Shown piece by piece: positions 26,525 through 36,195 of a stretch of DNA of 64,000 nucleotides. This DNA is from Propionimicrobium lymphophilum DSM 4903. GTDB lineage: Bacteria; Actinomycetota; Actinomycetes; Propionibacteriales; Propionibacteriaceae. Position 1 is the stretch's first letter. The number at the start of each line of letters is the position of its first letter. The translations under genes and the position numbers were made by a program. The stretch covers positions 21,492 through 85,491 of the forward strand of contig NZ_AUIB01000004.1 in assembly GCF_000423485.1 (NCBI RefSeq), given 5' to 3'. The notes under the pieces are model-generated. The model worked only from the letters and a program-made list of their open reading frames with translations. It ran no database searches and had not been told where the DNA came from.

Positions 26525-27229
26525 CTAGCTTTCGAAAGGTTCGCCAATAGCACCGGAGGCGGCGAGCGCCTCGGCGATAGCGAAATCCAGCGGATGGGTG
26601 ATTTTCATGGCAAGCTGATCGCCCTCGACGAGCTTCACCTCGTAGCCCTCAACCTCGCACACGCCGGCGTCGTCGGTGAGCGTGGAGCCAAGGTTTTTGC
26701 CGTGGCAGGCGATGAGCACCTTCGGGTCGAAGCCCTGCGGGGTTTGTACGGCACGCAGATACGAACGGTCGACCACCTCGGAGCCGTCATCGGTGAGACG
26801 ACGAATAGTGTCGGCAACGGGGATCACGGGGATAACCACGGGGTTGCCAGCTGCGACGGTATGCGTCACGCGCTCCACGACGCTCGGCGGAACCAGCGGA
26901 CGTGCGGCGTCGTGCACCAACACGACATCGCAGTTTTCGTCGACGTGTTCCAGCCCCGAAATCACGGATTCCTGGCGGGTGTTTCCGCCCTCGCAGAAGA
27001 CCAGCTCGACGCCAAGATCACGCAGGCAACTCTCGAAGCGCTCGGCGTGCTCCGCCAAGCAAACGATGATGAGCTTCTGCACCCCGCCGGCCACCAGGCG
27101 TCGCGCGCTCCAGCGAACCAGCGGATGCCCGGCCAGCAGCCTGAGCGCCTTCGGCCCGCCGCCACCGACCGTCGATTTGCCGAGCCTAGTGCCGGAACCT
27201 GCCGCGACGATGATTCCAGTTACGTTCAT
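26525..27229 (-). CDS. ispD: 2-C-methyl-D-erythritol 4-phosphate cytidylyltransferase IspD
   Basis: Joins CTP and MEP to form CDP-methylerythritol. The 234-residue protein has the nucleotidyltransferase start GIIVAAGSGTRLG, with the conserved Lys in GPKALRLLAG, and VLVHDAARPLVPP and RAVQTPQGFD. Its ATG overlaps the regX3 stop by one base (TAATG), so it is translationally coupled to the regulator gene. Confidence 0.94.
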   Translation of the reverse strand: MNVTGIIVAAGSGTRLGKSTVGGGGPKALRLLAGHPLVRWSARRLVAGGVQKLIIVCLAEHAERFESCLRDLGVELVFCEGGNTRQESVISGLEHVDENCDVVLVHDAARPLVPPSVVERVTHTVAAGNPVVIPVIPVADTIRRLTDDGSEVVDRSYLRAVQTPQGFDPKVLIACHGKNLGSTLTDDAGVCEVEGYEVKLVEGDQLAMKITHPLDFAIAEALAASGAIGEPFES

Positions 27230-27906
27230 TAACCCTCGTATTTGTAGCCCAAACCACGAACGGTTACGAGGTTAACCGGATTAGACGGGTCTTCCTCGAT
27301 CTTGCTGCGCAGCCTCTTGACGTGCACGTCGAGAGTTTTGGTGTCGCCAACGTAGTCCATGCCCCAGACGCGGTCGATCAGCTGGTTCCTGGTCATGACG
27401 CGGCCGGCGTTTCGCAGCAGCAACTCAAGCAGCTCGAACTCCTTCAAGGCGAGCTTCACCGGCTTGTTGGCCACGGTTACCTCGTGACGGTCGATGTCCA
27501 TGCGGACGTCGCCAACCTCCATCACCTCGGGGTTCAGCTCGGCCTCATTTCCGCGGCGAAGAACGGCCCGGATTCGGGCGACGAGCTCGCGGTGGCTGAA
27601 GGGTTTCGTCACGTAGTCGTCCGCGCCGATTTCCAGCCCGACGACCTTGTCAATTTCGGAGTCGCGGGCCGTCACCATGATCACCGGCACGTTGGACTGT
27701 TGACGGATCTTCTTGCACACCTCGGTGCCGGACATGCCCGGCATCATCAGGTCCAGCAAAACAAGGTCGGCGCCTTCGCGCTCGAACTCGGTCAGCCCGG
27801 AAGTGCCGTCAGCGGCCTCGAGAACCTCGTAGCCTTCCCGCTGCAGCATGTAGGAGGTGGCTTCACGATAAGACTCTTCGTCCTCAATGATGAGAATCCG
27901 GGTCAT
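27229..27906 (-). CDS. regX3: Response regulator RegX3 (OmpR/PhoB class)
   Basis: A 225-residue DNA-binding regulator of phosphate-responsive genes. The receiver domain has the acidic pair IIEDEE, the phosphoacceptor Asp in LVLLDLMMPG (about 52), the Thr in VTARD and the Lys in VTKPF. The winged-helix domain contains VWGMDYVGDTKTLDVHVKRL and TVRGLGYKYEG. It is placed between senX3 and ispD and divergent from phoU, the standard actinobacterial phosphate-signalling locus. An AGGAG site precedes the ATG. Confidence 0.92.
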   Translation of the reverse strand: MTRILIIEDEESYREATSYMLQREGYEVLEAADGTSGLTEFEREGADLVLLDLMMPGMSGTEVCKKIRQQSNVPVIMVTARDSEIDKVVGLEIGADDYVTKPFSHRELVARIRAVLRRGNEAELNPEVMEVGDVRMDIDRHEVTVANKPVKLALKEFELLELLLRNAGRVMTRNQLIDRVWGMDYVGDTKTLDVHVKRLRSKIEEDPSNPVNLVTVRGLGYKYEG

Positions 27907-27938
27907 TTGGTTTAGCTCCTGATTATTTGGTTTCCAAG

Positions 27939-29099
27939 TTAACGATAATCGGATTCGGCAACGAAATTGTCGATTACAAGCTCAATATACTTCGGCAGGC
28001 GCATCGTGAATGTTGAGCCTTGCCCCGGCTTGCTCCACACGTTCACTGTGCCACCGTGCGCATTCATGACGTGTTTGACGATCGACAGCCCCAGTCCAGT
28101 GCCGCCAGTTGCACGCGATCTGGCGTAGTCAACCCGGTAAAAACGCTCGAAGATTCGGTCCATTTCTTCGGCCTCGATGCCGATGCCGTTATCGGCGACG
28201 CTGATCTCGACGAACTCGTCGTCGGACTCGTTGACGAACCTCGTGCTGACTGCTATTCGAGACCCCTTGTCCGAATAGTTGATGGCATTTTGGATCAGGT
28301 TGGTCAACGCGCTGGTCAGCTGGGTGGCGTCTCCGAGCACCTGCAGGCCGCGTCGGCCGGCCGTCGACATGTGCACCTCGCGGTCGTCAGCCAGCACCTT
28401 GCACTGGTCGATTGCCGAGGAAGTGACATCGTCCACCTCCACGATCTCCGCGCGCGCCAGCGGATCGTTCGACTGCAACCTGCTCAGCTCGATGATCTGA
28501 CGAACCAGCTCGCCGAGCCTGGTTGCCGACTCTGACATTCTGGTGGCGAAGTGACGAACCGCTTCCGGGTCGTCGGCGGCCTCCATGACGGCCTCGGAAA
28601 GCACCTGCAGCGCCCCCACCGGCGTTTTGAGCTCGTGGCTGACGTTGGTGGTGAAGTCCCGTTTGATCTCGTCGGCCCTGGCCTGCGCCGTGCGGTCGTC
28701 GGCGATGACGATCACCATGCCCTCATCGATCTGCACCGCGCGGATGGCAAGCTCCTGAACCACCTGGCCCAGCCCGCGTCTAATAGTCAGGTTGGTGCCC
28801 ACCGGATGCGTCTTCTCACGAACCTTACGCACCAGATCCAGCATCTCTTGATCTTTGATCCTGTTGCCGCGAATCAGGCCGCTGGTCTGCGCGGCCGAGG
28901 TGGCGTGAATGACCTGATCGCCGGCGTCCACGATTATCGCAGCGCTGCGCAGCAAATCGACCACATTCAGCGTCTGCTCACTGAGCGCCGGCTCTTCAAT
29001 CGGCTGAGTCTCGTCGGAAGAATTCTTTATGCTGACGACGATCGCGCACGCGACCACCCCCACGAACAGCCCCAACAATGCAGCTACCCAGACATTCAC
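27939..29099 (-). CDS. senX3: Sensor histidine kinase SenX3
   Basis: Membrane sensor partner of RegX3, 386 residues. There is one clear N-terminal transmembrane helix (VAALLGLFVGVVACAIVVSI). A PAS-like segment (about 45-130) precedes the H-box TNVSHELKTPVGALQVL, N-box LIQNAINYS, G1 VADNGIGIE and G2 [10 protein letters not shown]. The start is GTG at 29099: TATGAT lies exactly 6 nt before it and no RBS exists, a leaderless layout. It is transcribed opposite to phoU; in known systems PhoU restrains this kinase when phosphate is sufficient. Confidence 0.92.
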   Translation of the reverse strand: MNVWVAALLGLFVGVVACAIVVSIKNSSDETQPIEEPALSEQTLNVVDLLRSAAIIVDAGDQVIHATSAAQTSGLIRGNRIKDQEMLDLVRKVREKTHPVGTNLTIRRGLGQVVQELAIRAVQIDEGMVIVIADDRTAQARADEIKRDFTTNVSHELKTPVGALQVLSEAVMEAADDPEAVRHFATRMSESATRLGELVRQIIELSRLQSNDPLARAEIVEVDDVTSSAIDQCKVLADDREVHMSTAGRRGLQVLGDATQLTSALTNLIQNAINYSDKGSRIAVSTRFVNESDDEFVEISVADNGIGIEAEEMDRIFERFYRVDYARSRATGGTGLGLSIVKHVMNAHGGTVNVWSKPGQGSTFTMRLPKYIELVIDNFVAESDYR

Positions 29100-29105
29100 A
29101 GTTTC

Positions 29106-29111
29106 ATCATA
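29106..29111 (-). promoter_or_regulatory. -10 element of leaderless senX3 promoter
   Basis: TATGAT on the minus strand, then 6 nt and GTG: the best -10 match of the leaderless set. Confidence 0.65.
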
Positions 29112-29182
29112 CGGTGCAGATTAACCACTCTCACGCTGGCGGAATGTAGGCTGAATTCGTTAGACCAAAGAAAGGCCTCCAT

Positions 29183-29848
29183 ATGCGCGAGCTATACCGC
29201 AGCGAACTGCAAGAGATCGTCAACGATCTCGTCGTCATGTCCGACTCTGTTCAGATCGCGGTGCGCGACGCCACTACTGCTCTCTTGGACGTGAATCTGT
29301 CCGTCGCCGAACGGGTCATCTCGTCCGACGTCCGTATCGACCAGGTGCACGACCACGTTGAGTATCAAGCGTTCAGCCTGATGGCGACACAGGGCCCGGT
29401 GGCCGGCGAGCTGCGCACGCTCGTTGCGTCCATCCAGATGGTCGCCGAGCTAGGCCGCATGGGAGACCTGGCCGCTCACGTCGCCAAGATCGCCCGCCTG
29501 CGCTACCCCAACCGAGCGGTTCCGGACGGCCTGGTGGAGAATTTCCGCAACATGAGTTCCATCGCCCAAGACATGGTTGGCATTGCCGGCCGCGTGTTGG
29601 CCGAGCGTGACGCGGACGAGGCCGAGAAGCTCGTCACCGAGGACGACCAGATGGACAAATTGCGCAGCGACCAGTTCCGCATGATGGTCGGCAACGACTG
29701 GCCATACAGTGTGGAGGAGGCCGTTGACGTCGCACTGCTTGGCCGCTACTACGAGCGCATCGCCGACCACGCCGTCGCCATCGGCAAACGCACCATCTAC
29801 ATCATCACCGGCGAAATGCCTGAGGGTGAAGACTGGCCGACGACGTAA
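29183..29848 (+). CDS. phoU: Phosphate signalling regulator PhoU
   Basis: A 221-residue all-helical protein with two PhoU repeats, each with the E/DxxxD metal-cluster pattern (VISSDVRIDQVHDHVE; LVTEDDQMDKLRSDQ). It modulates phosphate transport and SenX3-RegX3 signalling. The start ATG has AAAGG about 8 nt upstream. No pst transporter genes are in the window. The 3' side runs into repeat copy 4. Confidence 0.93.
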   Translation: MRELYRSELQEIVNDLVVMSDSVQIAVRDATTALLDVNLSVAERVISSDVRIDQVHDHVEYQAFSLMATQGPVAGELRTLVASIQMVAELGRMGDLAAHVAKIARLRYPNRAVPDGLVENFRNMSSIAQDMVGIAGRVLAERDADEAEKLVTEDDQMDKLRSDQFRMMVGNDWPYSVEEAVDVALLGRYYERIADHAVAIGKRTIYIITGEMPEGEDWPTT

Positions 29849-29884
29849 CCAGCCGTACTTTTGTTTGGCTGGACGCACATGGTC

Positions 29885-30381
29885 GGTTGTCGGCCTGGAA
29901 GCACAGGGACGTCTGCTGTCTTGGCTGCTCAAGGCCGGCTGCTGCTCTGGAAGCTTAAGGTCGGCTGCTGGCCTGGATTGGGTTGGCCTGTTTATGGTCA
30001 CCCCGATAGCTTCTTGTCGGTTGTGGGATTCGGGTCTTTGCGTCACTGGCAACGTGTCTCCGCTCCTGATTCAAACGCTTTCGCGTTTGAATGTCGTCGC
30101 TCTCGCCACGCCTTGATGTTCCTTCAAAGACCCGAACTCCCACAACCTCAGATATCTAAGTACTCACTTAACACGTCTTCAGAATTGTTGCGTCAAAAAA
30201 GGCTCGTCTACGAGCCAAAACTGCCGCGATAATGCCGCGACCACTCAACCGAGTAAGGCTGGTGGAGCTGGGTTGGTTTGGCGAGCATTGAGGCGTGGCG
30301 AGAGTGAAATCTCGACATCGCGCAAGCGATAAGAGATAAACGAAGACACGGCGACTCGCTCGACAAACCAACCCAGACCAG
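29885..30381 (+). repeat. Structured intergenic repeat, copy 4
   Basis: GGTCGGCTGCTGGCCTGG-type spacer units (29885-29990) are followed by module A (30020-30148), a diverged B (30149-30258; stem ATTGTTGCG/CGCGATAAT, same GGCTCGT-CT-ACGAGCC tip) and C (30260-30381). The A tip is TTCAAACGC-TTTC-GCGTTTGAA, a compensatory change from copy 2. It lies between the convergent phoU and gpmA genes. Confidence 0.87.
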
Positions 30382-30455
30382 CAACCGACCAACACCGTCC
30401 AGGCAAGCAGCCGACCACAAGCAACCTGGCCAACCACAAACGTCACCAGAAACAA

Positions 30456-30555
30456 CGAGGATAAAAAAACTCCGTAGACGAACTTTTTCTTCCACGCTAA
30501 TTAGCCAGAAAACAACGGGGATGAAAAAGCTCGACAACGAACCTTTTCTTCCTCA
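30456..30555. repeat. Tandem pair of small A/T-armed hairpins (right of repeat copy 4)
   Basis: Hairpin e (30456-30494; GGATAAAAAAA / TTTTTCTTCC arms, core CGTAGACGA) and hairpin f (30515-30555; GGGATGAAAAAGC / CCTTTTCTTCC arms, core CGACAACGA). Same spacing and design as the pairs near 0.35, 22.05 and 45.6 kb. Confidence 0.6.
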
Positions 30556-30573
30556 CGAATACGTTTTGGGCAT

Positions 30574-30610
30574 AAAAATATCCCGCGCAGGTTAGCGCGG
30601 GATATTTTTG
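30574..30610 (-). terminator. gpmA terminator
   Basis: AAAAATATCCCGCGC / GCGCGGGATATTTTT stem with a 6-nt loop, just beyond the gpmA stop. Confidence 0.9.
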
Positions 30611-30615
30611 TTGGC

Positions 30616-31362
30616 TTACTTGCCTTGGTTGGCTACGGCCTTGACGCCGGCCTCTGCTGCCTCGGGGTCGAGGTAGCGGCCACCCTTTGTGACAGGCTTC
30701 AGGTCGTCATCGAGCTCGTAGTAAAGCGGAATACCAGTCGGGATATTCAGCTTGCTGATCTCGTCGTCGCCGATGCCATCGAGGTGCTTAACCAGCGCGC
30801 GCAGCGAGTTTCCATGTGCGGTGATCAGGACGGTCTTGCCGGCACGAAGATCGGGGACGATCTGGTCGTACCAGTACGGAAGCATGCGCTTAACGACGTC
30901 CTTTAGGCACTCGGTCAGCGGACGAATCTCGCTGGGCAGGTCGGCGTAGCGTGGGTCGTCGAACTGGCTCCACTCGCCGTCCTTGTCGATTGCGGGCGGC
31001 GGCTGGTCGAAACTACGACGCCAGGCCATGAACTGATCTTCGCCGAACTGGTCGCGGATCTCTGACTTGTCGAGGCCTTGCAGCTTGCCGTAGTGGCGCT
31101 CGTTGAGGCGCCAGCTGCGCTTAACGGGGATCCAGTGACGGTCGCAGGCGTCCAGCGCCAGGTATGCGGTGTGAATTGCGCGGCGCAGCACGGAAGTGTG
31201 AACGACGTCAGGCAGCAAGTTCTGCTCGGCGAGCAGTTCGCCACCACGAGTGGCTTCGCTGATGCCCTTTTCATTAAGGTCTACGTCAACCCAGCCGGTG
31301 AACAGGTTTTTCTTGTTCCATTTGCTTTCGCCGTGGCGAAGCAGAATCAACTTTGCGGTCAT
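30616..31362 (-). CDS. gpmA: 2,3-bisphosphoglycerate-dependent phosphoglycerate mutase GpmA
   Basis: Interconverts 3- and 2-phosphoglycerate in glycolysis. At 248 residues it has the usual dPGM length. The phospho-histidine is in [27 protein letters not shown] and [17 protein letters not shown] provide the other catalytic residues. The ATG at 31362 follows TATGCT-N6, a leaderless layout; the AGGAG in between is too close to serve as an RBS. In many actinobacteria gpm genes sit near senX3-regX3, as here. Confidence 0.95.
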   Translation of the reverse strand: MTAKLILLRHGESKWNKKNLFTGWVDVDLNEKGISEATRGGELLAEQNLLPDVVHTSVLRRAIHTAYLALDACDRHWIPVKRSWRLNERHYGKLQGLDKSEIRDQFGEDQFMAWRRSFDQPPPAIDKDGEWSQFDDPRYADLPSEIRPLTECLKDVVKRMLPYWYDQIVPDLRAGKTVLITAHGNSLRALVKHLDGIGDDEISKLNIPTGIPLYYELDDDLKPVTKGGRYLDPEAAEAGVKAVANQGK

Positions 31363-31368
31363 GCTCCT

Positions 31369-31374
31369 AGCATA
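31369..31374 (-). promoter_or_regulatory. -10 element of leaderless gpmA promoter
   Basis: TATGCT, 6 nt, ATG on the minus strand. Confidence 0.6.
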
Positions 31375-31444
31375 TGCGCACACCCGAATGGAGGTCTTGC
31401 CCACAGCCACTTTCACCCAATTTAGGCCCAGGGTTGCACGAATA

Positions 31445-31972
31445 TTAACCGTACGTGTCACGCGGGCCGCGGCCGTCGCGAACGGATCTGGGCCCGTGAT
31501 TCCAGCTCGGCGCCGCCGGCCCCCTGATGTCGATCCTGGTGACGGATCCTTGACCAAGAGATTCGTTAAGTGACGCGATGACTTTGGGGGCTAGTGTCCG
31601 GAGCGCGGTGGCCCATGTGGTTGACTCGGCCTGCACCTGCAGCACGCCCTCTCGGAATCCCACGGGTTTGCAGTGGTCGGCTACGGCCGTGCCGACGAGC
31701 TGCGGCCACTGGGAAAGCAGTGTGCGCACCCCGATCTGGGTCTGCCAGCCCTGGCGTTGGACAAATTTGCCGAACGCTTTGCCGAGAGGTTGCGGGTCGC
31801 GCGCGTCGGATGCGGAACCCGAATACTGCGGGGAAACGTTTTTGCGGCGCCGAACCTTCTTCTTTACGACGCCTTTGGGCGGGGGCAGGACGCCGGCCAC
31901 CTCGCGGGAGATTTTCAGCGCCAACTCGATGCCGGTGGGGTCGAATCCGGGGACTGGTTCTTCGTCGCTCAT
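31445..31972 (-). CDS. DciA/DUF721-family protein
   Basis: A 175-residue basic protein. The C-terminal half ([40 protein letters not shown]) matches the DUF721/DciA family, whose studied members load the replicative helicase DnaB. The N-terminal 60 residues are low-complexity and rich in Lys/Arg. Its ATG overlaps the recF stop by 4 bp, the classic recF-DUF721 pairing of actinobacteria. Here gyrB does not follow; gpmA does. Confidence 0.83.
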   Translation of the reverse strand: MSDEEPVPGFDPTGIELALKISREVAGVLPPPKGVVKKKVRRRKNVSPQYSGSASDARDPQPLGKAFGKFVQRQGWQTQIGVRTLLSQWPQLVGTAVADHCKPVGFREGVLQVQAESTTWATALRTLAPKVIASLNESLGQGSVTRIDIRGPAAPSWNHGPRSVRDGRGPRDTYG

Positions 31973-33216
31973 TTTGATGCCTCGCCGGAATCGGAGACGT
32001 CTTCGCCAAAGTTAGACGTCATTTCGTCCTCGGGAGAGCTCTGCGTTTCCTCGAACGATTCGTCCCTAACGGTTTCCGGGCCGTCGGCGGGTTCTACGTG
32101 GCCGGTTGTGACATTGAAGTATTTTCCGTTCAGCTTCTCGGGCACGTCGGTTCCGACGGCGGCGGTAACCAGAACCTGTTCGGCGTCCTGCACGGCGTCG
32201 GCTAGGCGCTGTCTACGCACCTGGTCGAGCTCGGCGAAGACGTCGTCGAGAATCAGCACGGGGTTGATGCCGTCGCAGCTTAGCAGCTGGAACGTGGCGA
32301 GGCGCAGGCTCAACGCGAGCGACCACCCCTCGCCGTGACTGGCGTATCCCTTCGCAGGAAGCGGGCCGATACTCAGGGCGATGTCGTCTCGGTGCGGCCC
32401 GAGCAGCGTGATTCCCCTGGCCAGTTCCTCGCTGCGTCGGGCAGTCAGCTGGGCGCGCATCGCATCGCGCAGGCTGGCAACGGTGGACTCCTCGGGCAGT
32501 TCGAAGGAGCACTTGTACTGGGCGTTTACTGAGTTGTTAGTGGGCGCGATCTGCTCGTAGGCGCCGGAGGCGAACGGGATCATTTCGGTGAGCGAGTCCA
32601 GGCGGGCCGCCAGCAGCTCGGCCCCGAATTCGCTCAGCTGCTCGTCCCAGATTGCCAGGGTGTATTCGTCGTCCAGACCCTCGGGGGAGCCGGATCTAGC
32701 ACCGATCTGCTTCAGCAGAGTGTTGCGTTGGCGAAGCACCCGGTCGTAGTCGGACTTCACGCCGGCCATCCTCGGCCAGCGTGAAACCACCACCTCGTCG
32801 AGGAATCTGCGGCGGTCGGAGGGGTCGCCTTTGACGAAGTTGAGGTCGTCGGGGCTGAACAGCACGACGCGGAGCATGCCGAGCATGTCGGAGGCTTTGG
32901 TTAGCTGGCCACGGTTAAGTTTCGCGCGGTTTGCTTTGCCCTGGTTGATCTCCAGCTCCAGCAGGATTCGACGCGGGTCGTCCAGGCCTGCGACCACCTG
33001 GGCGCGAATGACGGCCTGCTGGCGCCCGAACCGAAGTAGCGGAAGGTCTTGCGAGACGCGGTGGCTGGCGAGCGTGGAAATATATTCCACGGCCTCAACC
33101 AGGTTCGTTTTGCCCTGGCCGTTTCGTCCCTGAAACACGGTGACGCCCGGCTCGAGCTCAAGACGGGCAGACTCGTAGCTGCGAAAATCTGCGAGTTCCA
33201 GGCGGTCTACGTACAC
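31969..33216 (-). CDS. recF: DNA replication/repair protein RecF
   Basis: SMC-like ATPase that helps load RecA at gaps, 415 residues. Walker A is FQGRNGQGKTNLVEAVEYI, the signature region is LLGPHRDDIALSIG and Walker B is VLILDDVFAELD. The start is GTG at 33216: MYVDRLELADFRSYESARLE follows, and TAGACT lies 7 nt upstream. The long upstream extension of the frame lies within the kinase gene and is not coding. A C-terminal tail of about 50 acidic residues exceeds typical RecF. Confidence 0.93.
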   Translation of the reverse strand: MYVDRLELADFRSYESARLELEPGVTVFQGRNGQGKTNLVEAVEYISTLASHRVSQDLPLLRFGRQQAVIRAQVVAGLDDPRRILLELEINQGKANRAKLNRGQLTKASDMLGMLRVVLFSPDDLNFVKGDPSDRRRFLDEVVVSRWPRMAGVKSDYDRVLRQRNTLLKQIGARSGSPEGLDDEYTLAIWDEQLSEFGAELLAARLDSLTEMIPFASGAYEQIAPTNNSVNAQYKCSFELPEESTVASLRDAMRAQLTARRSEELARGITLLGPHRDDIALSIGPLPAKGYASHGEGWSLALSLRLATFQLLSCDGINPVLILDDVFAELDQVRRQRLADAVQDAEQVLVTAAVGTDVPEKLNGKYFNVTTGHVEPADGPETVRDESFEETQSSPEDEMTSNFGEDVSDSGEASK

Positions 33217-33223
33217 GGTTGCC

Positions 33224-33229
33224 AGTCTA
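33224..33229 (-). promoter_or_regulatory. -10 element of leaderless recF-dciA promoter
   Basis: TAGACT, 7 nt, GTG. It gives recF its own promoter within the 34-bp gap after the kinase gene. Confidence 0.55.
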
Positions 33230-33250
33230 GTTGAGCTTAAAACTTGCCGG

Positions 33251-34678
33251 TCACTGGTCCAGTTCGGCCAGTTCTTCCTCGTCGGCGGCGGGCAACACGA
33301 CGGTGAACTTGGCTCCGCCGGTGGAATTCGAGTTGCTCGCCCACACCGAACCGCCATGCGCCTCGATGGTGTGCTTAACGATAGACAGCCCAAGACCCGT
33401 CCCCGGAGTGTTTCTTGCCTTGTCGGAGCGGTAGAAACGGTCGAAGATGTTATCGAGGTCCTCCTCGGCGATGCCGGGGCCCTCGTCCTCGATGGTAAGG
33501 GTCTCGTCATGCAGCCGGACGAAAATGTGGCCTTCCCTGGGCGAGAATTTCACGGCGTTGTCCAGCAGATTGGTGACAGCTCGGCCGAGAGTATCTTGTT
33601 CGCCGACGATGAACAGCGGCTCCAGTTTGACGTCGAAAGTGATGTGCGGGCCACGACGCTTCGCCCTTGTGACGGCGTCGGTGACCACCTCCGCGAAATC
33701 GAGCACCTTTCGGCTGACATTGACCGAATCGTCGCGGCTTAGCTGAACCAGATCGCCAACCAGCGAGGTGAACTCGGCGAGCTGGGCGGAGACGTCGGCG
33801 AGGATCTCGTCCTTTGCTCCAGGAGGCAGCATTCCGGACTTCTGATCAGCCACCAACAGTTCGATGTTGGTGCGCATGGAGGTCAGTGGCGTGCGCAGCT
33901 CGTGGCCGGCGTCCGCGATCAGCCGTTTTTGCCGTTCGCGCGAGCTGGAAAGCGAGTGGATCATCGTGTCGAAGTTCCTGCTGAGCATGCCGATCTCGTC
34001 GTCGCTGTGGATGCCGATGGGCACCAGCTCGTCGGTCTCGGTCACGCGCGAAACCGCCTTCGCCATGGTGTTCAGCGGAACCATCAGGGAGCGGGAGGCG
34101 AAGTATCCGACAACAATGCTGCCCACCAACACGAGCGCCGAAACCCAGAAGATGTTGAAGCTCATGTCGCCGATCACCGCTTTCGCGTGCGAAAGTGGGC
34201 GGGCGATTACGACCGCCAGCTTGTCGTTGCTTGTCGTCATCGGAACGGCCACCTGGCGGTACTTCTGACCGTCGACGCCGAGCACCGTCCTGGCGGAAAT
34301 CCCCATCTGGGTGCGGGCGATGGCCAGCTCTGCAGCCCCCGTCTTCACGGGCACGGATGCACCGGAAATACTCCGCAGCGTGCCGTCGGAACGAACCAAA
34401 ACCATCGATAGATTGGCGGCGTCCAAGGCGGTCGAGTTGATGCCCGCCATGCCGTCCAGGTCAAACTGCAGATAGATCGACGCGTCAATTGCCGCGTCGG
34501 CGAGCTCGCCGTCCATCTGGTCGTAGATGGACGACTTAGCCGTGAAAAAGCTGGTCGCCCCAACCAGAAGCAAACCGACCACGATCGAAAGGGCAATAAT
34601 CTGCGTGATTCGTCCAGGCAGCGACCTGCACTGCGCCAGCAGATCGGCCACCCAACCGCGGATTTTGTTGCCTATCAC
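33251..34678 (-). CDS. Two-component sensor histidine kinase (MprB/TrcS-like)
   Basis: A 475-residue membrane kinase. It has transmembrane helix 1 ([21 protein letters not shown], about 24-45), an extracellular sensor, helix 2 ([19 protein letters not shown], about 175-195) and HAMP. Then come the H-box [15 protein letters not shown]-box [11 protein letters not shown]1 [11 protein letters not shown] and [11 protein letters not shown]. Its ATG overlaps the regulator stop by 4 bp. The signal sensed is unknown; MprB relatives respond to envelope stress, but assignment at that level is tentative. Confidence 0.88.
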   Translation of the reverse strand: MIGNKIRGWVADLLAQCRSLPGRITQIIALSIVVGLLLVGATSFFTAKSSIYDQMDGELADAAIDASIYLQFDLDGMAGINSTALDAANLSMVLVRSDGTLRSISGASVPVKTGAAELAIARTQMGISARTVLGVDGQKYRQVAVPMTTSNDKLAVVIARPLSHAKAVIGDMSFNIFWVSALVLVGSIVVGYFASRSLMVPLNTMAKAVSRVTETDELVPIGIHSDDEIGMLSRNFDTMIHSLSSSRERQKRLIADAGHELRTPLTSMRTNIELLVADQKSGMLPPGAKDEILADVSAQLAEFTSLVGDLVQLSRDDSVNVSRKVLDFAEVVTDAVTRAKRRGPHITFDVKLEPLFIVGEQDTLGRAVTNLLDNAVKFSPREGHIFVRLHDETLTIEDEGPGIAEEDLDNIFDRFYRSDKARNTPGTGLGLSIVKHTIEAHGGSVWASNSNSTGGAKFTVVLPAADEEELAELDQ

Positions 34679-35361
34679 GGCGCTGTTTCACGCAACACGT
34701 AGCCCACGCCGCGGACGGTGTGGATGAGCCTCGGTTCACCTTCCTGCTCTGTCTTGCGCCTCAGATAGCCGATGTAAACCTCAAGCGAGTTAGCGGTGGT
34801 GGGGAAATCGAAGCCCCACACCTCGTTGAGCAGCCAACCACGCTCAAGAACATGATTCGGGTGCTCCATGAACACCTGAAGCAGCGCGAATTCCGTGCGG
34901 GTGAGGCTGATGCGTCGCCCGCCCCTGCTGACGCCGCGCGTGGCCGTATCGAGCTCGAGATCACCGAAGTGCAGAATCTCGCTGGGCTCCTCGTGCTCGG
35001 GTTTGGTGCGACGAGTTAGCGCCCGGATCCGGGCCAGCAGCTCGTCCAGGCTGAACGGCTTAACCATGTAGTCGTCTGCGCCTGCGTCCAAACCATCGAC
35101 GCGATCACCCACCGCATCGCGGGCGGTGAGGATGAGGATCGGCACGTCGTTGCCGTTCTCGCGAAGCATCTTGGTGGTTTCGAGGCCGTCCAGGCGGGGC
35201 ATCATGACGTCCATGACGACGGCGTCGACGTTCTCAGACGCGAGCTTGGCCAGCGCGTCCAGGCCGTCGGTTGCCGTGCTGACCTCGTAACCGTTGTACT
35301 GCAGCGACCGCGCCAGCGAATCGCGGACGGCCTGATCGTCGTCAACAACTAAAATCTGCAT
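34675..35361 (-). CDS. OmpR-family response regulator (MprA-like)
   Basis: A 228-residue regulator with receiver acidic residues VVDDDQ, phosphoacceptor in [14 protein letters not shown] (about 53), VKPFS and a winged-helix domain ending [15 protein letters not shown]. Immediate overlap with the kinase gene defines the pair. It starts 3 bp after the peptidase S51-type gene, so all three may be one transcript from the leaderless promoter at 36.13 kb. Confidence 0.9.
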   Translation of the reverse strand: MQILVVDDDQAVRDSLARSLQYNGYEVSTATDGLDALAKLASENVDAVVMDVMMPRLDGLETTKMLRENGNDVPILILTARDAVGDRVDGLDAGADDYMVKPFSLDELLARIRALTRRTKPEHEEPSEILHFGDLELDTATRGVSRGGRRISLTRTEFALLQVFMEHPNHVLERGWLLNEVWGFDFPTTANSLEVYIGYLRRKTEQEGEPRLIHTVRGVGYVLRETAP

Positions 35362-35364
35362 TCT

Positions 35365-36120
35365 CTAACCCCTGGAAAGCTCTGGTGCCGATTCAAACCG
35401 GATGTCGATGTGTGCGCCGGCCCTCGACAACCAGGCTACCCTGCCCTCGCCTGCCAGCTGCGTGCGCCCATTAGGAGTTACGGTCAGGCAGGTGGCCTCG
35501 TCAATTGCGGCTACGTTGGCCATTTTACCAACGAGCATGGCCTCAATGGCCCTGCCCATTGCAGAACGCGCATCGACGTGTGTCTCGACGCTCGGACCGA
35601 TCAGCCCAAGGCCGTCGGTGATTGTCAACTCGTCGAACCCGTAGGCGCATTCGGGTGTGGTGATTTGGCGTCCGTTGCTCTTCCAGCCGCCCACGATGGC
35701 GTACTTTCCGACGATCGCGGCACCGGCTGAAAAGCCCAGGTACGGCACTCCTGCGCTGACCAGCCTGCCAATGGTGGACTTGTTTCCAGCCAGATAGCTG
35801 AGCACCGACGACGGCATTCCCGGCCCGACGATCATCGCGCAGATGGATTTTTCGTCGGGGAACTCGAACGTCTCCGTATCGCCGTTCAGCCAGAAAGTTT
35901 CGATCTGCGCCTCCGGCCAGCGTTCACGCAGCACCTCTTCGTACTGGGCGCGCTCCTTGACGTTGCGGTCCTGCTCGTCGGCCGGATCGCCCACCAGAAA
36001 CAGGGCTACTTTTTCCTCAGCTGTGAAAAAATCCTTGGCCTGGGTGACGAACGCGTCGAAAACAGGGGCGAGCGAAGGCTGATTCGGAAACGGCCTGCCA
36101 CCCACTAGAAATAAGCTCAT
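35365..36120 (-). CDS. Peptidase S51-type (cyanophycinase/dipeptidase E-like) protein
   Basis: A 251-residue serine hydrolase-like protein. The nucleophile elbow is YLGFSAGAAIVGKYA (GxSAG), followed by GGWKSNGRQ and GLGLIGPSVETHVDAR, where the His is expected. S51 members cleave Asp-X dipeptides or cyanophycin; this one's substrate is not known. The start at 36120 is supported by TAACCT-N7-ATG. The gene may form an operon with the MprAB-like regulator pair. Confidence 0.78.
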   Translation of the reverse strand: MSLFLVGGRPFPNQPSLAPVFDAFVTQAKDFFTAEEKVALFLVGDPADEQDRNVKERAQYEEVLRERWPEAQIETFWLNGDTETFEFPDEKSICAMIVGPGMPSSVLSYLAGNKSTIGRLVSAGVPYLGFSAGAAIVGKYAIVGGWKSNGRQITTPECAYGFDELTITDGLGLIGPSVETHVDARSAMGRAIEAMLVGKMANVAAIDEATCLTVTPNGRTQLAGEGRVAWLSRAGAHIDIRFESAPELSRG

Positions 36121-36127
36121 GTCTATA

Positions 36128-36133
36128 AGGTTA
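36128..36133 (-). promoter_or_regulatory. -10 element of leaderless S51-peptidase promoter
   Basis: TAACCT, 7 nt, ATG on the minus strand. Confidence 0.55.
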
Positions 36134-36195
36134 GACGCAGCAGCTGACAATTCTCACCTGCAAACTCTTCTCGAGGCGCAACGAAAGGCAAACAC

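Noticed and set aside
26174-27232. Plus-strand open frame (352 codons) opposite ispF and ispD
   Set aside because: Antisense shadow of two certain genes; composition shows no protein-family features.
30624-31425. Plus-strand frames opposite gpmA
   Set aside because: Antisense to a glycolytic enzyme with all catalytic motifs on the minus strand.
31966-33510. recF starting at 33510
   Set aside because: The extra 98 codons run through the kinase gene's 3' end in another frame. The GTG at 33216 begins the RecF consensus and has a -10 at leaderless spacing.
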